A stretch of 64,000 bases of DNA, from positions 1 to 64,000 of the forward strand of contig NZ_VWXX01000004.1 in the NCBI RefSeq assembly GCF_008632335.1, written 5' to 3'. The position numbers and the translations under genes were made by a program. Below are positions 54,028-64,000 of this stretch, one piece after another. The notes beneath the pieces were generated by a model that was not told the DNA's origin, ran no database searches, and worked only from the letters and a program-made list of their open reading frames with translations. Positions within the stretch are counted from its first letter, which is position 1. Each line of letters begins with the position of its first letter. Source of the stretch: Thiohalocapsa marina (GTDB taxonomy: Bacteria > Pseudomonadota > Gammaproteobacteria > Chromatiales > Chromatiaceae).

Positions 54028-55230
54028 TCAGCTGCGGTAGTCGGCGTTGATGCGGACGTATTCGCAGGACAGGTCACAGGTCAGCACCCGGGCCTGCGCA
54101 TCGCCACGGCCCAGATGCACGCGGATGGCAAAGCTGTCGCGGGCCATCACCTGCTGGCCGTCCGCCTCCCGGTAGCCGGGATCGCGACCGCCGCTGGACA
54201 CGATCAGGCAATCGTCCAGCCAGATGCGGACCGCCTCGATGTCCAGCCCGTCGACGCCGGCGCGACCGACGGCGGCGAGGATGCGCCCCCAGTTCGGATC
54301 GCCGGCGAACAGGGCCGTCTTCACCAGAGGCGAATGGGCGATGGCGTCCGCCACCGCCCGCGCCTCGTGCGCGCTGGCGGCCGTGGTCACCTCGACGCTG
54401 ACCAGCTTGGTGGCACCCTCGCCATCGCGCACGATGGCCGTGGCCAGGTCCGCACAGATGGCGTCCACCGCCTCGCACAAGGCCTGCCAGGCATCGCCGC
54501 CGGCACTGTCGATGACGGCGTTGCCCAGGCTGCCGGTGGCGGTGAGCACGCAGGCGTCGTTGGTGGAGGTGTCGCCGTCGATGCTGATGCAGTTGAACGA
54601 TTGCGCCACAGCGTGCTCCAGACATTGCTGCAGCAGCGGGGCCGCCACGGCGGCGTCCGTGGCGATGAACGCCAGCATGGTGGCCATGTCCGGACGGATC
54701 ATGCCGGCGCCCTTGGCCATGCCCACCAGCGTCGCCTCGGGACCATCGGCCCCCAGCCGGAACCGACGGCTCGCCAGCTTGGGTACCGTGTCGGTGGTCA
54801 TGATTGCCCGCGCCGCCTGCGCCCAGCCGTCCTCACGCAGCCCCGACAGCGCCGCCGGCAGCGCGTCGCGCATGCGCGCCACCGGCAGGTCCTCGCCGAT
54901 GACGCCGGTGGAGAAAGGCAGCACCTGGCCGGCAACGCAACCGGCCAGGTCCGCCAGCGCCTGACAGGTGGCGCGGGCGTCCGCCAGGCCACGCGCACCG
55001 GTGCCGGCATTGGCATTGCCGGCATTGATGAGCAGGAAGCGGGCGTCCGCCCGGGCCAGATGCTCACGGGCCACCGTCACTGGCGCGGCGCAGAAGGCGT
55101 TGCGGGTGAAGGTGGCGGCGGTGGCCGCCCCCGGCGGCAAGGCCATCAGCACCAGATCGTCACGGTCGCGGTAGCGGATGCCCGCGGCGACGCTGGCAAG
55201 CCGAATCCCGCCAATGGCAAGCGTCTCCAT
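54028..55230 (-). CDS. argJ: Bifunctional glutamate N-acetyltransferase / amino-acid acetyltransferase
   Basis: A 400-residue N-terminal nucleophile hydrolase of arginine synthesis, cycling acetyl from acetylornithine to glutamate. The self-cleaving Thr lies in GMAKGAGMIRPDMATMLAF, and DGDTSTNDACVLTATG is also typical. I chose the ATG at 55230 (METLAIGG), which starts 5 bases after the secA stop; an earlier ATG at 55257 would overlap secA by 22 bases. argD and argF lie at 35.8-38 kb. Confidence 0.92.
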   Translation of the reverse strand: METLAIGGIRLASVAAGIRYRDRDDLVLMALPPGAATAATFTRNAFCAAPVTVAREHLARADARFLLINAGNANAGTGARGLADARATCQALADLAGCVAGQVLPFSTGVIGEDLPVARMRDALPAALSGLREDGWAQAARAIMTTDTVPKLASRRFRLGADGPEATLVGMAKGAGMIRPDMATMLAFIATDAAVAAPLLQQCLEHAVAQSFNCISIDGDTSTNDACVLTATGSLGNAVIDSAGGDAWQALCEAVDAICADLATAIVRDGEGATKLVSVEVTTAASAHEARAVADAIAHSPLVKTALFAGDPNWGRILAAVGRAGVDGLDIEAVRIWLDDCLIVSSGGRDPGYREADGQQVMARDSFAIRVHLGRGDAQARVLTCDLSCEYVRINADYRS

Positions 55231-55235
55231 CGGAC

Positions 55236-58070
<2,835 letters not shown>

Positions 58071-58214
58071 GACATCCTGCCCAGACGGGCGCCCCCTGGG
58101 ACGATAAAAAATCGACGGTGAAAAAATCCGCTCAGTGTAACCTAAAGCCCGCCCAAACGCAGGGCCCGGACGGGCAACAAGAGCGTTCGCGCTTCCCCGC
58201 GCATCGACTGGAGA

Positions 58215-59186
58215 CTACAGACGCGCGAGACGGGAGGGCTGGGTCAGGTCGAGATACTGCTCGGGATCGATGGCCTCTCCGTTGCGGCGCACCTCGAAGT
58301 GGACATGGGGTCCCGTGGACCGCCCGGTGGAGCCGAGCTTGGCGATCACCTGGCCCTTGCGCACCAGATCCCCTTCCTTGGCCACGTTGGCCAGGTTGTG
58401 GGCATAGCGGGTCTCGAGCCCGTTGGCATGGCGGACCTCGACGATGTTGCCGTACCCGCTCTTGCGCCCGGAGAAGGTCACCAGGCCGTCCGCCATGGCA
58501 ACGATGTCCGCGCCTGTGCGCCCGGCGATGTCGATGCCCAGGTGCATGCTGCGACGACCGGTGATGGGGTGTCGGCGGAAGCCAAACTTCGAGGTCACGA
58601 CACCGCCGGTCTTCAGCGGCCAGCCCTCCGGCACCGTATGGCCACGCAGGTCGCGATCCATGATCAGGGTCTCGAGCAGCGCCAGCTTGCTGCGGCGGTC
58701 GTCCAGTTCTGCCAGCACCTTCGCCAGGTCCTGCGCCACCTCGTCCATGCGGTTGCCGCGGGCGCGCAGGTCATCCGGGCCGCCCGCCGGGGGCGGGTTG
58801 TCGAAATCGAATTCGTCCGCGTTCAGGCCGGCCATCTCCACCAGTCGTCGGCCGAGGGCGTTCATCCGCAGGATCTCCGCCTGCATCTCGGCGACACGGA
58901 CGGCCAGGACGTCGATGGAGGTGTTGAGGGATCCGCCGCTGTCCGAGGGCGAGCCCGGGTCCGGATCCGGCTGCGGATAGGCGCGCATGAGGGCCGGTGC
59001 CTGCAGCGCGAAGTCGCCGCCTGCGGCCGGTTGCGCCAGCCGGACCTTGCCCAGCCAGAAGCCGAGACCGCCCGCCGCCAGCGCGATGCCGACCATCACC
59101 AGCAGGATCACGGAACTGTAGCCTCGCTGCTTCTGCAGCGGGATCTGTCGTCGATTCAGTCGTCGCATTGGTGAACGCCGTATCAT
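58215..59186 (-). CDS. M23-family LytM peptidase, membrane-anchored
   Basis: A 323-residue protein with an N-terminal membrane helix (SSVILLVMVGIALAAGGLGFWLG), a coiled-coil middle, and a LytM domain at about 190-315. The zinc motif is HLGIDIAG and HVHFEVRR, with the HxH in GPHVHFEV. It should cleave peptidoglycan crosslinks or activate amidases. The ATG at 59186 is preferred; 59168 is an alternative. Its position upstream of secA is conserved in many gammaproteobacteria. Confidence 0.9.
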   Translation of the reverse strand: MIRRSPMRRLNRRQIPLQKQRGYSSVILLVMVGIALAAGGLGFWLGKVRLAQPAAGGDFALQAPALMRAYPQPDPDPGSPSDSGGSLNTSIDVLAVRVAEMQAEILRMNALGRRLVEMAGLNADEFDFDNPPPAGGPDDLRARGNRMDEVAQDLAKVLAELDDRRSKLALLETLIMDRDLRGHTVPEGWPLKTGGVVTSKFGFRRHPITGRRSMHLGIDIAGRTGADIVAMADGLVTFSGRKSGYGNIVEVRHANGLETRYAHNLANVAKEGDLVRKGQVIAKLGSTGRSTGPHVHFEVRRNGEAIDPEQYLDLTQPSRLARL

Positions 59187-59289
59187 GTCGTTTCGTTCTT
59201 CATCAGGACCCCGCGAACCAGGGGCCCTCCCCACATGTCGTCTTCGTTATCTTTGTCACACCAAACCGACGGTAGAACGCATCCGAGCC

Positions 59290-59766
59290 ATGACCCTGCG
59301 CACGCAACACATCCGCGGCTTCCTTCGCCAGAGCGACGCCGTCTCGGCGCTGCTCGACGAGATCCAGCGACGCGAGCGCCTGCTGCTCGCGCTGCGTGCA
59401 CACCTACCCCGCGAGTTGCAGGGGCATTGTCGCCAGGCCACGCTGGTGGCCGGGCGCCTGATCGTGTCGGTTGATTCCCCCGTCTGGGCGGGACGACTGA
59501 GGTTTCTGTCGCCTCAGTTCTGTGCAGCCCTGGAAACCGAAGGCTGGGTGGTGCGGGATTGCCAGGTGCGCGTTGCGCCCCTGCCGTCGGGGCCGGCGAC
59601 CGGCACGCGCCGGTCTGCGCCGCAACCTCCCGGACCGGAAGCGGCGGAATTGCTCCGCCAGGCCGCCGACTGCCTCGGCGATTCAGTGCTCTCCGACAGC
59701 CTCAGGCGACTGGCGGGGCATGTCCGCCAGTCGGGCCAGTCGGAGCGGCCGGAGTCGCAGGACTGA
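59290..59766 (+). CDS. dciA: DciA family (DUF721) helicase-loading protein
   Basis: A 158-residue protein of the DUF721/DciA family, the ancestral loader of replicative helicase DnaB. The N-terminal domain has LRAHLPRELQGHCRQATLVAGRLIVSVDSPVWAGRLRFL, and the C-terminal half is flexible and acidic/Gln-rich. It begins MTLRTQHIRGF at 59290. It is divergent from the M23 peptidase and convergent on lpxC. Confidence 0.88.
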   Translation: MTLRTQHIRGFLRQSDAVSALLDEIQRRERLLLALRAHLPRELQGHCRQATLVAGRLIVSVDSPVWAGRLRFLSPQFCAALETEGWVVRDCQVRVAPLPSGPATGTRRSAPQPPGPEAAELLRQAADCLGDSVLSDSLRRLAGHVRQSGQSERPESQD

Positions 59767-59797
59767 GGCCGCCGACTCTCCAGCGTCGCCACACACA

Positions 59798-60709
59798 TCA
59801 GCCGATCAGCACCGGATTGGCATAGTTGATCGGCAACTGGGCCGGATCGTCGAACGTGACCTCTTCCCAGGCGCTGCGATCGGCAAGCAATGCGCGCAGC
59901 AGGCGGTTGTTCAAGGCATGGCCGGACTTGTGGCCATGGAACGAACCGATCAGGGAGTGGCCCAGCAGATACAGGTCGCCGATGGCGTCGAGGATCTTGT
60001 GCCGGACGAATTCGTCCTCGTAGCGCAGGCCGTCGTCGTTCAGCACGCGGAAGTCATCGACGACAACGGCATTGTCCAGGCTCCCGCCCAGAGCCAGGTT
60101 CTGCTGGCGCAGGGCCTCGATGTCACGCAGGAAGCCGAAGGTGCGTGCGCGGCTGACCTCCTTGACGAACGAGGTGCTGGAGAAGTCCACCGCCGCCATC
60201 TGCGTGCGCGACGTGAAGGCCGGATGGTCAAAGTCGATGGAAAAACTGACCTTGAACCCCTCGAAGGGCTCGAAGCGGGCGAACTTGTCGCCGTCTTCCA
60301 CCCGGATCTCCCGCTTGATCCGGATGAATCGCTTGGCCCGGTTCTGCTCCTCGATGCCGGCGGACTGGATCAGGAACACGAATGGCCCCGCGCTGCCGTC
60401 CATGATCGGCACCTCCGCGGCGCTGACATCGACAAAGGCGTTGTCGATGCCCAGACCGGCGAAGGCTGACAACAGGTGCTCCACCGTGGAGATGCGCGCG
60501 TCGCCATTGATCAGCGTGGTCGACAGCCGGGTATCACCCACATGCAGCGGACAGGCGGGGATGTCCACTGGCGGCTCCAGATCCAGACGACGGAACACGA
60601 TCCCCGTGTCGGCCGCTGCTGGCCGCAGGGTCAGGTAGACCTTGTTGCCGGTATGCAGTCCGACCCCAGTGGCCCGGATCACGTTCTTAAGCGTTCTTTG
60701 GCGGATCAT
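59798..60709 (-). CDS. lpxC: UDP-3-O-acyl-N-acetylglucosamine deacetylase
   Basis: A 303-residue zinc amidase, the committed step of lipid A synthesis. The zinc ligands are His in [12 protein letters not shown] and the HKSGH motif in [16 protein letters not shown]. The start is [21 protein letters not shown]. Its promoter is listed separately; ftsZ lies upstream. Confidence 0.96.
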   Translation of the reverse strand: MIRQRTLKNVIRATGVGLHTGNKVYLTLRPAAADTGIVFRRLDLEPPVDIPACPLHVGDTRLSTTLINGDARISTVEHLLSAFAGLGIDNAFVDVSAAEVPIMDGSAGPFVFLIQSAGIEEQNRAKRFIRIKREIRVEDGDKFARFEPFEGFKVSFSIDFDHPAFTSRTQMAAVDFSSTSFVKEVSRARTFGFLRDIEALRQQNLALGGSLDNAVVVDDFRVLNDDGLRYEDEFVRHKILDAIGDLYLLGHSLIGSFHGHKSGHALNNRLLRALLADRSAWEEVTFDDPAQLPINYANPVLIG

Positions 60710-60823
60710 GCTTTTTCTCCCTGCGGGACCGGTTCCGGGCGCAATGTCGCCGTGGCGGGTCAGATTCCCGCCCCGGCGCCCGCTGACGGCAGTCATCAGG
60801 GCACCCGGACGGCATTACTGCGC

Positions 60824-60852
60824 ATGTTAGGGTTTTCCCGAACCCTGATCAA
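60824..60852 (-). promoter_or_regulatory. lpxC promoter with palindromic spacer
   Basis: On the minus strand TTGATC (60852-60847), 17-bp spacer and TAACAT (60829-60824). The spacer contains an inverted repeat AGGGTT-N6-AACCCT whose arms lie at 60829-60846. The start of lpxC is 115 bases further. A repressor or activator could bind the palindrome. Confidence 0.55.
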
Positions 60853-60975
60853 GCACCAATTTGCTCATCGCCCAAAGCCGCTGACTTTGCTCGGTGGTTC
60901 CGCAGACTGATCACCTTGAGCAGGGGCCGGCGGATATCCCGGACAGGCCGGGTATCCCCGCTTCCGGCCCCGTCG

Positions 60976-62133
60976 TCAGTCCGCCTGCCGACGCAGGAAC
61001 GCCGGGATGTCCAGATAGTCCAGATCCGCCGCCGCGGACTCGCTCTGCGCCGCAGCCGCGGGCTTGTTGCGAACATAGGCAGGCTTTTCCATGTCGTGGT
61101 AGTCCGGCGCCAGGGCCTCCTCGTCGCGGGTCGCGGTGTTTACCAGACGCATCTTCGGCGTGCTGCGCTGGGCCAGGCGGTCGCCCAGACCTGTCGCCAC
61201 CACGGTCACCCGCAATTCGTTCTCCAGTTCCGGATCGATGACCGTGCCGACCACGACAGTGGCATCCTCGTCGGCGAAGTCGCGCACCGTGTTGCCCACC
61301 TCGTCGAACTCGCCGATGGACAGGTTCAGGCCCGCGGTGATGTTGACCAGGATGCCCTTGGCGCCGGCAAGGTCGATGTCCTCCAGCAGCGGGCTGTTGA
61401 TCGCGGCCTCGGCGGCCTCCCGCGCGCGGTTCTCGCCACTGGCAGCACCTGTGCCCATCATGGACACGCCCATCTCCGACATCACGGTCTTGACGTCGGC
61501 GAAGTCGACATTGATCAGTCCGGGACGCGTGATCAGCTCGGCGATGCCCTGGGTCGCGTTCAGCAGGACGTCGTTTGCGGAGCTGAAGGCGCTGAGCAGG
61601 GTCATGTCCTTGCCAAGCACCTGCAGCAGCTTCTCGTTGGGGATGGTGATCAGCGAATCGACGTACTTGGCCAGCTCCGAGACCCCCTGCGCCGCCACCT
61701 TGCTGCGCTTGCCGCCCTCGAACGGGAACGGCTTGGTCACCACGGCCACGGTCAGGATGCCCAGCTCGCGCGCCACTTCGGCCACCACCGGCGCCGCCCC
61801 GGTACCGGTGCCACCGCCCATGCCGGCCGTGATGAAGACCATGTCGGAGCCCTCGAGGACCTCCTTGATGCGGTCACGATCCTCTTCCGCCGCCTTGCGT
61901 CCGATCTCCGGATCGGCGCCGGCGCCGAGCCCCTTGGTGATGCCCGAGCCGAGTTGCAGGATGGTCTTGACGGTGACGTTCTCGAGCGCCTGCGCATCCG
62001 TGTTCGCGCAGATGAACTCGACGCCCTCGATGTTTGCGGCCGCCATGTGGTTCACCGCATTGCCGCCACCGCCGCCGACGCCGATGACCTTGATGACCGC
62101 CGCCTGGGTCTGGGTATCCATGAGCTGAAACAT
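60976..62133 (-). CDS. ftsZ: Cell division GTPase FtsZ
   Basis: A 385-residue tubulin homologue forming the Z ring. The signature GGGTGTGAAPVVAEVAREL is intact, with NTDAQAL and the T7 loop NVDFADVKTVM. The C-terminal peptide DLDYLDIPAFLRRQAD binds FtsA and ZipA. ftsA lies upstream. Confidence 0.97.
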   Translation of the reverse strand: MFQLMDTQTQAAVIKVIGVGGGGGNAVNHMAAANIEGVEFICANTDAQALENVTVKTILQLGSGITKGLGAGADPEIGRKAAEEDRDRIKEVLEGSDMVFITAGMGGGTGTGAAPVVAEVARELGILTVAVVTKPFPFEGGKRSKVAAQGVSELAKYVDSLITIPNEKLLQVLGKDMTLLSAFSSANDVLLNATQGIAELITRPGLINVDFADVKTVMSEMGVSMMGTGAASGENRAREAAEAAINSPLLEDIDLAGAKGILVNITAGLNLSIGEFDEVGNTVRDFADEDATVVVGTVIDPELENELRVTVVATGLGDRLAQRSTPKMRLVNTATRDEEALAPDYHDMEKPAYVRNKPAAAAQSESAAADLDYLDIPAFLRRQAD

Positions 62134-62207
62134 AAATCTCTCCTCTATAGCCTTGTTCTACCAGAATGTTGATGGAAGCGATGCGTGTCGACTCGCTTGT
62201 CGATACG

Positions 62208-63431
62208 TCAGCCCTCCCCGCCGAACCACCGTCGCAGCCGCGCCCACAGGCCGGCCTGCTCGGCAAGGTCTGCGCCGGCCGCAAAGCGATGCTGCTGGGC
62301 GTAGAGCAACAGGCCGACTCCGGCGGAGTAGATCGGATCCGCGATGGTCTCTTCCAGGCCGGTGACGTACTGGGGCAGACCGAGGCGGACCGGCGTGTGG
62401 AACACCTGCTCGGCCAGTTCCAGCACACCGTTCATCTTGGCGCTGCCGCCAGTGAGCACGATGCCGCCGGCCACGCGATCCTCGAACCCGCTGCGACGCA
62501 GTTCGTTGCGCACCAGACTGAACAGTTCCTCGTAGCGAGGCTCGACCACCTCCGCCAGGGTCTGCCGCGACAGCTGACGCGCGGGTCGCTCGCCGATGCT
62601 CGGCACTTCGATGTTCTCGCTCACGCCCTCGGATGACAGGGCGCAGGCGTGCTGGATCTTGATCTCCTCGGCATGCTGGCGCGGTGTGCGCAGGGCCGCG
62701 GCGATATCGTTGGTGACCTGGTCGCCGGCGATGGGGATCACCTTGGTGTGGCGGATGGCGCTGTCGGTGAATACGGCGATGTCGGTGGTGCCGCCGCCGA
62801 TGTCGATGACGCACACCCCCAGTTCCTTCTCGTCATCGCCAAGCACCGAGTAGCTCGACGACAGCTGCCCCACCACCAGATCCTCCACCTCGAGACCGCA
62901 GCGGCGGATGCACTTGATCATGTTCTCCGCCGCGCTGACGGCGCCGGTGATCATGTGCACCCGCGCCTCCAGGCGCACGCCGGACATGCCGATAGGCTCC
63001 CGGATCCCCTCCTGATTGTCGATGATGAATTCCTGCGGCAGGATGTGCAGGATCTTCTGATCCGCCGGGATGGCCACCGCCCGCGCCGCGTCGATCACAC
63101 GGTCCACGTCGGCCTGCGCCACCTCGTGTTCCTTGATGGCGGTGATGCCATGGGAGTCCAGGCTGCGGATGTGGCTGCCGGCAAGGCTGGCGTAGACCGA
63201 GTGGATCTCGCAGCCGGCCATCAGCTCGGCCTCTTCCACTGCGCGCTGGATAGACTGCACGGTGGACTCGATATCCACCACCACGCCCTTTTTCAGGCCC
63301 CTGGAGGGATGGGTGCCGATGCCCACGATCTCGATGGTGTCATCGGCCTTGATCTCCCCCACCAGTGCGGCGACCTTGGAGGTGCCGACATCGAGTCCCA
63401 CGACGAGATTTTTTTCGTTTCTTCTGGCCAT
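62208..63431 (-). CDS. ftsA: Cell division protein FtsA
   Basis: A 407-residue actin-like protein anchoring FtsZ to the membrane. Phosphate and adenosine motifs VVGLDVGTSKVAALVGEI and VIDIGGGTTDIAVFTD are clear, and GGIVLTGGSAKMNGVLELAE follows. The C-terminal membrane helix is WARLRRWFGG. I chose the ATG at 63431 (MARRNEKN); it overlaps the end of ftsQ by a few bases. Confidence 0.95.
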   Translation of the reverse strand: MARRNEKNLVVGLDVGTSKVAALVGEIKADDTIEIVGIGTHPSRGLKKGVVVDIESTVQSIQRAVEEAELMAGCEIHSVYASLAGSHIRSLDSHGITAIKEHEVAQADVDRVIDAARAVAIPADQKILHILPQEFIIDNQEGIREPIGMSGVRLEARVHMITGAVSAAENMIKCIRRCGLEVEDLVVGQLSSSYSVLGDDEKELGVCVIDIGGGTTDIAVFTDSAIRHTKVIPIAGDQVTNDIAAALRTPRQHAEEIKIQHACALSSEGVSENIEVPSIGERPARQLSRQTLAEVVEPRYEELFSLVRNELRRSGFEDRVAGGIVLTGGSAKMNGVLELAEQVFHTPVRLGLPQYVTGLEETIADPIYSAGVGLLLYAQQHRFAAGADLAEQAGLWARLRRWFGGEG

Positions 63432-63436
63432 GCCAG

Positions 63437-64000
63437 TCAACTCCGGGTCCGTATAGTGATTGAGGCCATGCGCTCCGAGCCGACCCCGACATTGGCACGG
63501 GGCAACCAGCGAACGGCGAATCCATTGCTGTAGCGCAGATCGATGCGGATCGGCATGCCGATCGCCTCCACCTGCGGATAGGCGGCGAGCAATCGCTCGA
63601 AGCGGGCCTCCAGATCATCCGTGCCGAGGTACAACTCGGTACCCCCCAACAGCTCGATGCTCCAGTCGCCACGGGCGTCCCGGGTCAGGCTGTCGATGAT
63701 CAGGCCCAGCTCCGCCAGACGCCCATGCCAGCGCTGGAAACGACGAACGACCTCCGGCGCCATCTGGTCGGCGCCGTCCAGACGCGGTAACCCCGCCGGC
63801 AACAGGCCATCACGGGGCCGGAACACGACGCCGTCGGCGGTGACCAGGCCATTCTCGCCCCAGCGCGCCATGGCCTCGTGCTCGCGCACCGTGAACACGA
63901 TGCGATCAGGCCAGACCCGCCGCACGCTCGCCTGCTCGATCCAGGGCAGATCCCGCACCTGATCGCGCAACGCCTGCAGATCCTGTGTCAGGATGCCACC
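63437..64000 (-). CDS. ftsQ: Cell division protein FtsQ, 3' part (cut by window end)
   Basis: The C-terminal ~187 residues of FtsQ, reading in from the window edge. LPWIEQASVRRVWPDRIVFTVREHEAMARWG is the end of the POTRA domain and the start of the beta domain, and the C-terminal part has ARFERLLAAYPQ. The N-terminal cytoplasmic tail and membrane helix lie outside the window. FtsQ recruits FtsB and FtsL to the division site. Confidence 0.93.
   Translation of the reverse strand, partial: GGILTQDLQALRDQVRDLPWIEQASVRRVWPDRIVFTVREHEAMARWGENGLVTADGVVFRPRDGLLPAGLPRLDGADQMAPEVVRRFQRWHGRLAELGLIIDSLTRDARGDWSIELLGGTELYLGTDDLEARFERLLAAYPQVEAIGMPIRIDLRYSNGFAVRWLPRANVGVGSERMASITIRTRS

Overview
The window is a dense, GC-rich (by eye about two thirds G+C) bacterial chromosome segment. 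It holds about 66 protein genes with short intergenic gaps. I found no rRNA, tRNA, CRISPR array, intact insertion sequence or prophage. Gene content and order are gammaproteobacterial: lptM-lysA-dapF-DUF484-xerC, hslVU, trpGDC followed by osmC-speD-coq7, an ompR-envZ pair, and the distal cell-division cluster ftsQ-ftsA-ftsZ-lpxC followed by dciA, an M23 peptidase and secA. A dissimilatory-type ATP sulfurylase, an ArsR-family regulator with the cysteine spacing of persulfide sensors, and the small DUF families suggest a sulfur-metabolising relative of the Ectothiorhodospiraceae/Chromatiales. That placement is an inference, not a proof.

Layout. 1-4700: lysine and diaminopimelate synthesis with xerC, in a tightly overlapping operon that contains an extra 48-codon gene between lysA and dapF. 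4.7-8.8 kb: a metallo-beta-lactamase-fold hydrolase, the HslVU protease and two small unknown proteins. 8.9-12.2 kb: a metallophosphoesterase, Hsp33, a WrbA-like flavoprotein and Hda. 12.3-20.4 kb: trpGDC, an OsmC protein, a degenerate DUF885 protein, speD, coq7, a GlcF-like Fe-S protein and a thioredoxin-fold ferredoxin. 20.6-25.4 kb: a lipase-like hydrolase, a poorly explained 1 kb region with a hidden 51-residue membrane protein, OmpR/EnvZ and a Bcp-type peroxiredoxin. 25.6-31.5 kb: an OmpA-domain protein, then a three-gene signalling module (hybrid kinase, receiver-PAS protein, two-cysteine ArsR repressor), spermidine synthase and a hemerythrin-like protein. 31.7-38 kb: acetolactate synthase with an unusual Cys/His insertion, MtfA, a retropepsin-like protease, argD and argF. 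38-47 kb: an EgtB-like protein without the usual iron ligands, CbpM/CbpA, an AAA+ ATPase, an RlmI-type methyltransferase, ATP sulfurylase and a glycosyltransferase. 46-54 kb: a lytic transglycosylase, a MepK-like peptidase, gltX, a membrane-anchored repeat protein with a CbiX-like chelatase, small unknown proteins and a Nudix-ThiE fusion. 54-64 kb: argJ, secA, an M23 peptidase, dciA, lpxC, ftsZ, ftsA and the 3' part of ftsQ, cut by the window end.

Most genes are housekeeping. The more unusual items are: (i) the kinase / receiver-PAS / ArsR module at 26.4-30.1 kb, whose repressor has Cys34 and Cys100, 66 residues apart as in SqrR and BigR, and whose kinase ends in a receiver lacking its phospho-acceptor; (ii) the 51-residue membrane protein at 22.2-22.4 kb, with its own ribosome site and terminator, divergent from ompR; (iii) the 48-residue gene coupled between lysA and dapF; (iv) the Cys4/His-rich insertion in acetolactate synthase; (v) the EgtB-like protein with all three iron-binding histidines apparently replaced. 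Several short tandem repeats and dyads lie in regulatory gaps, notably five 11-bp repeats before argD.
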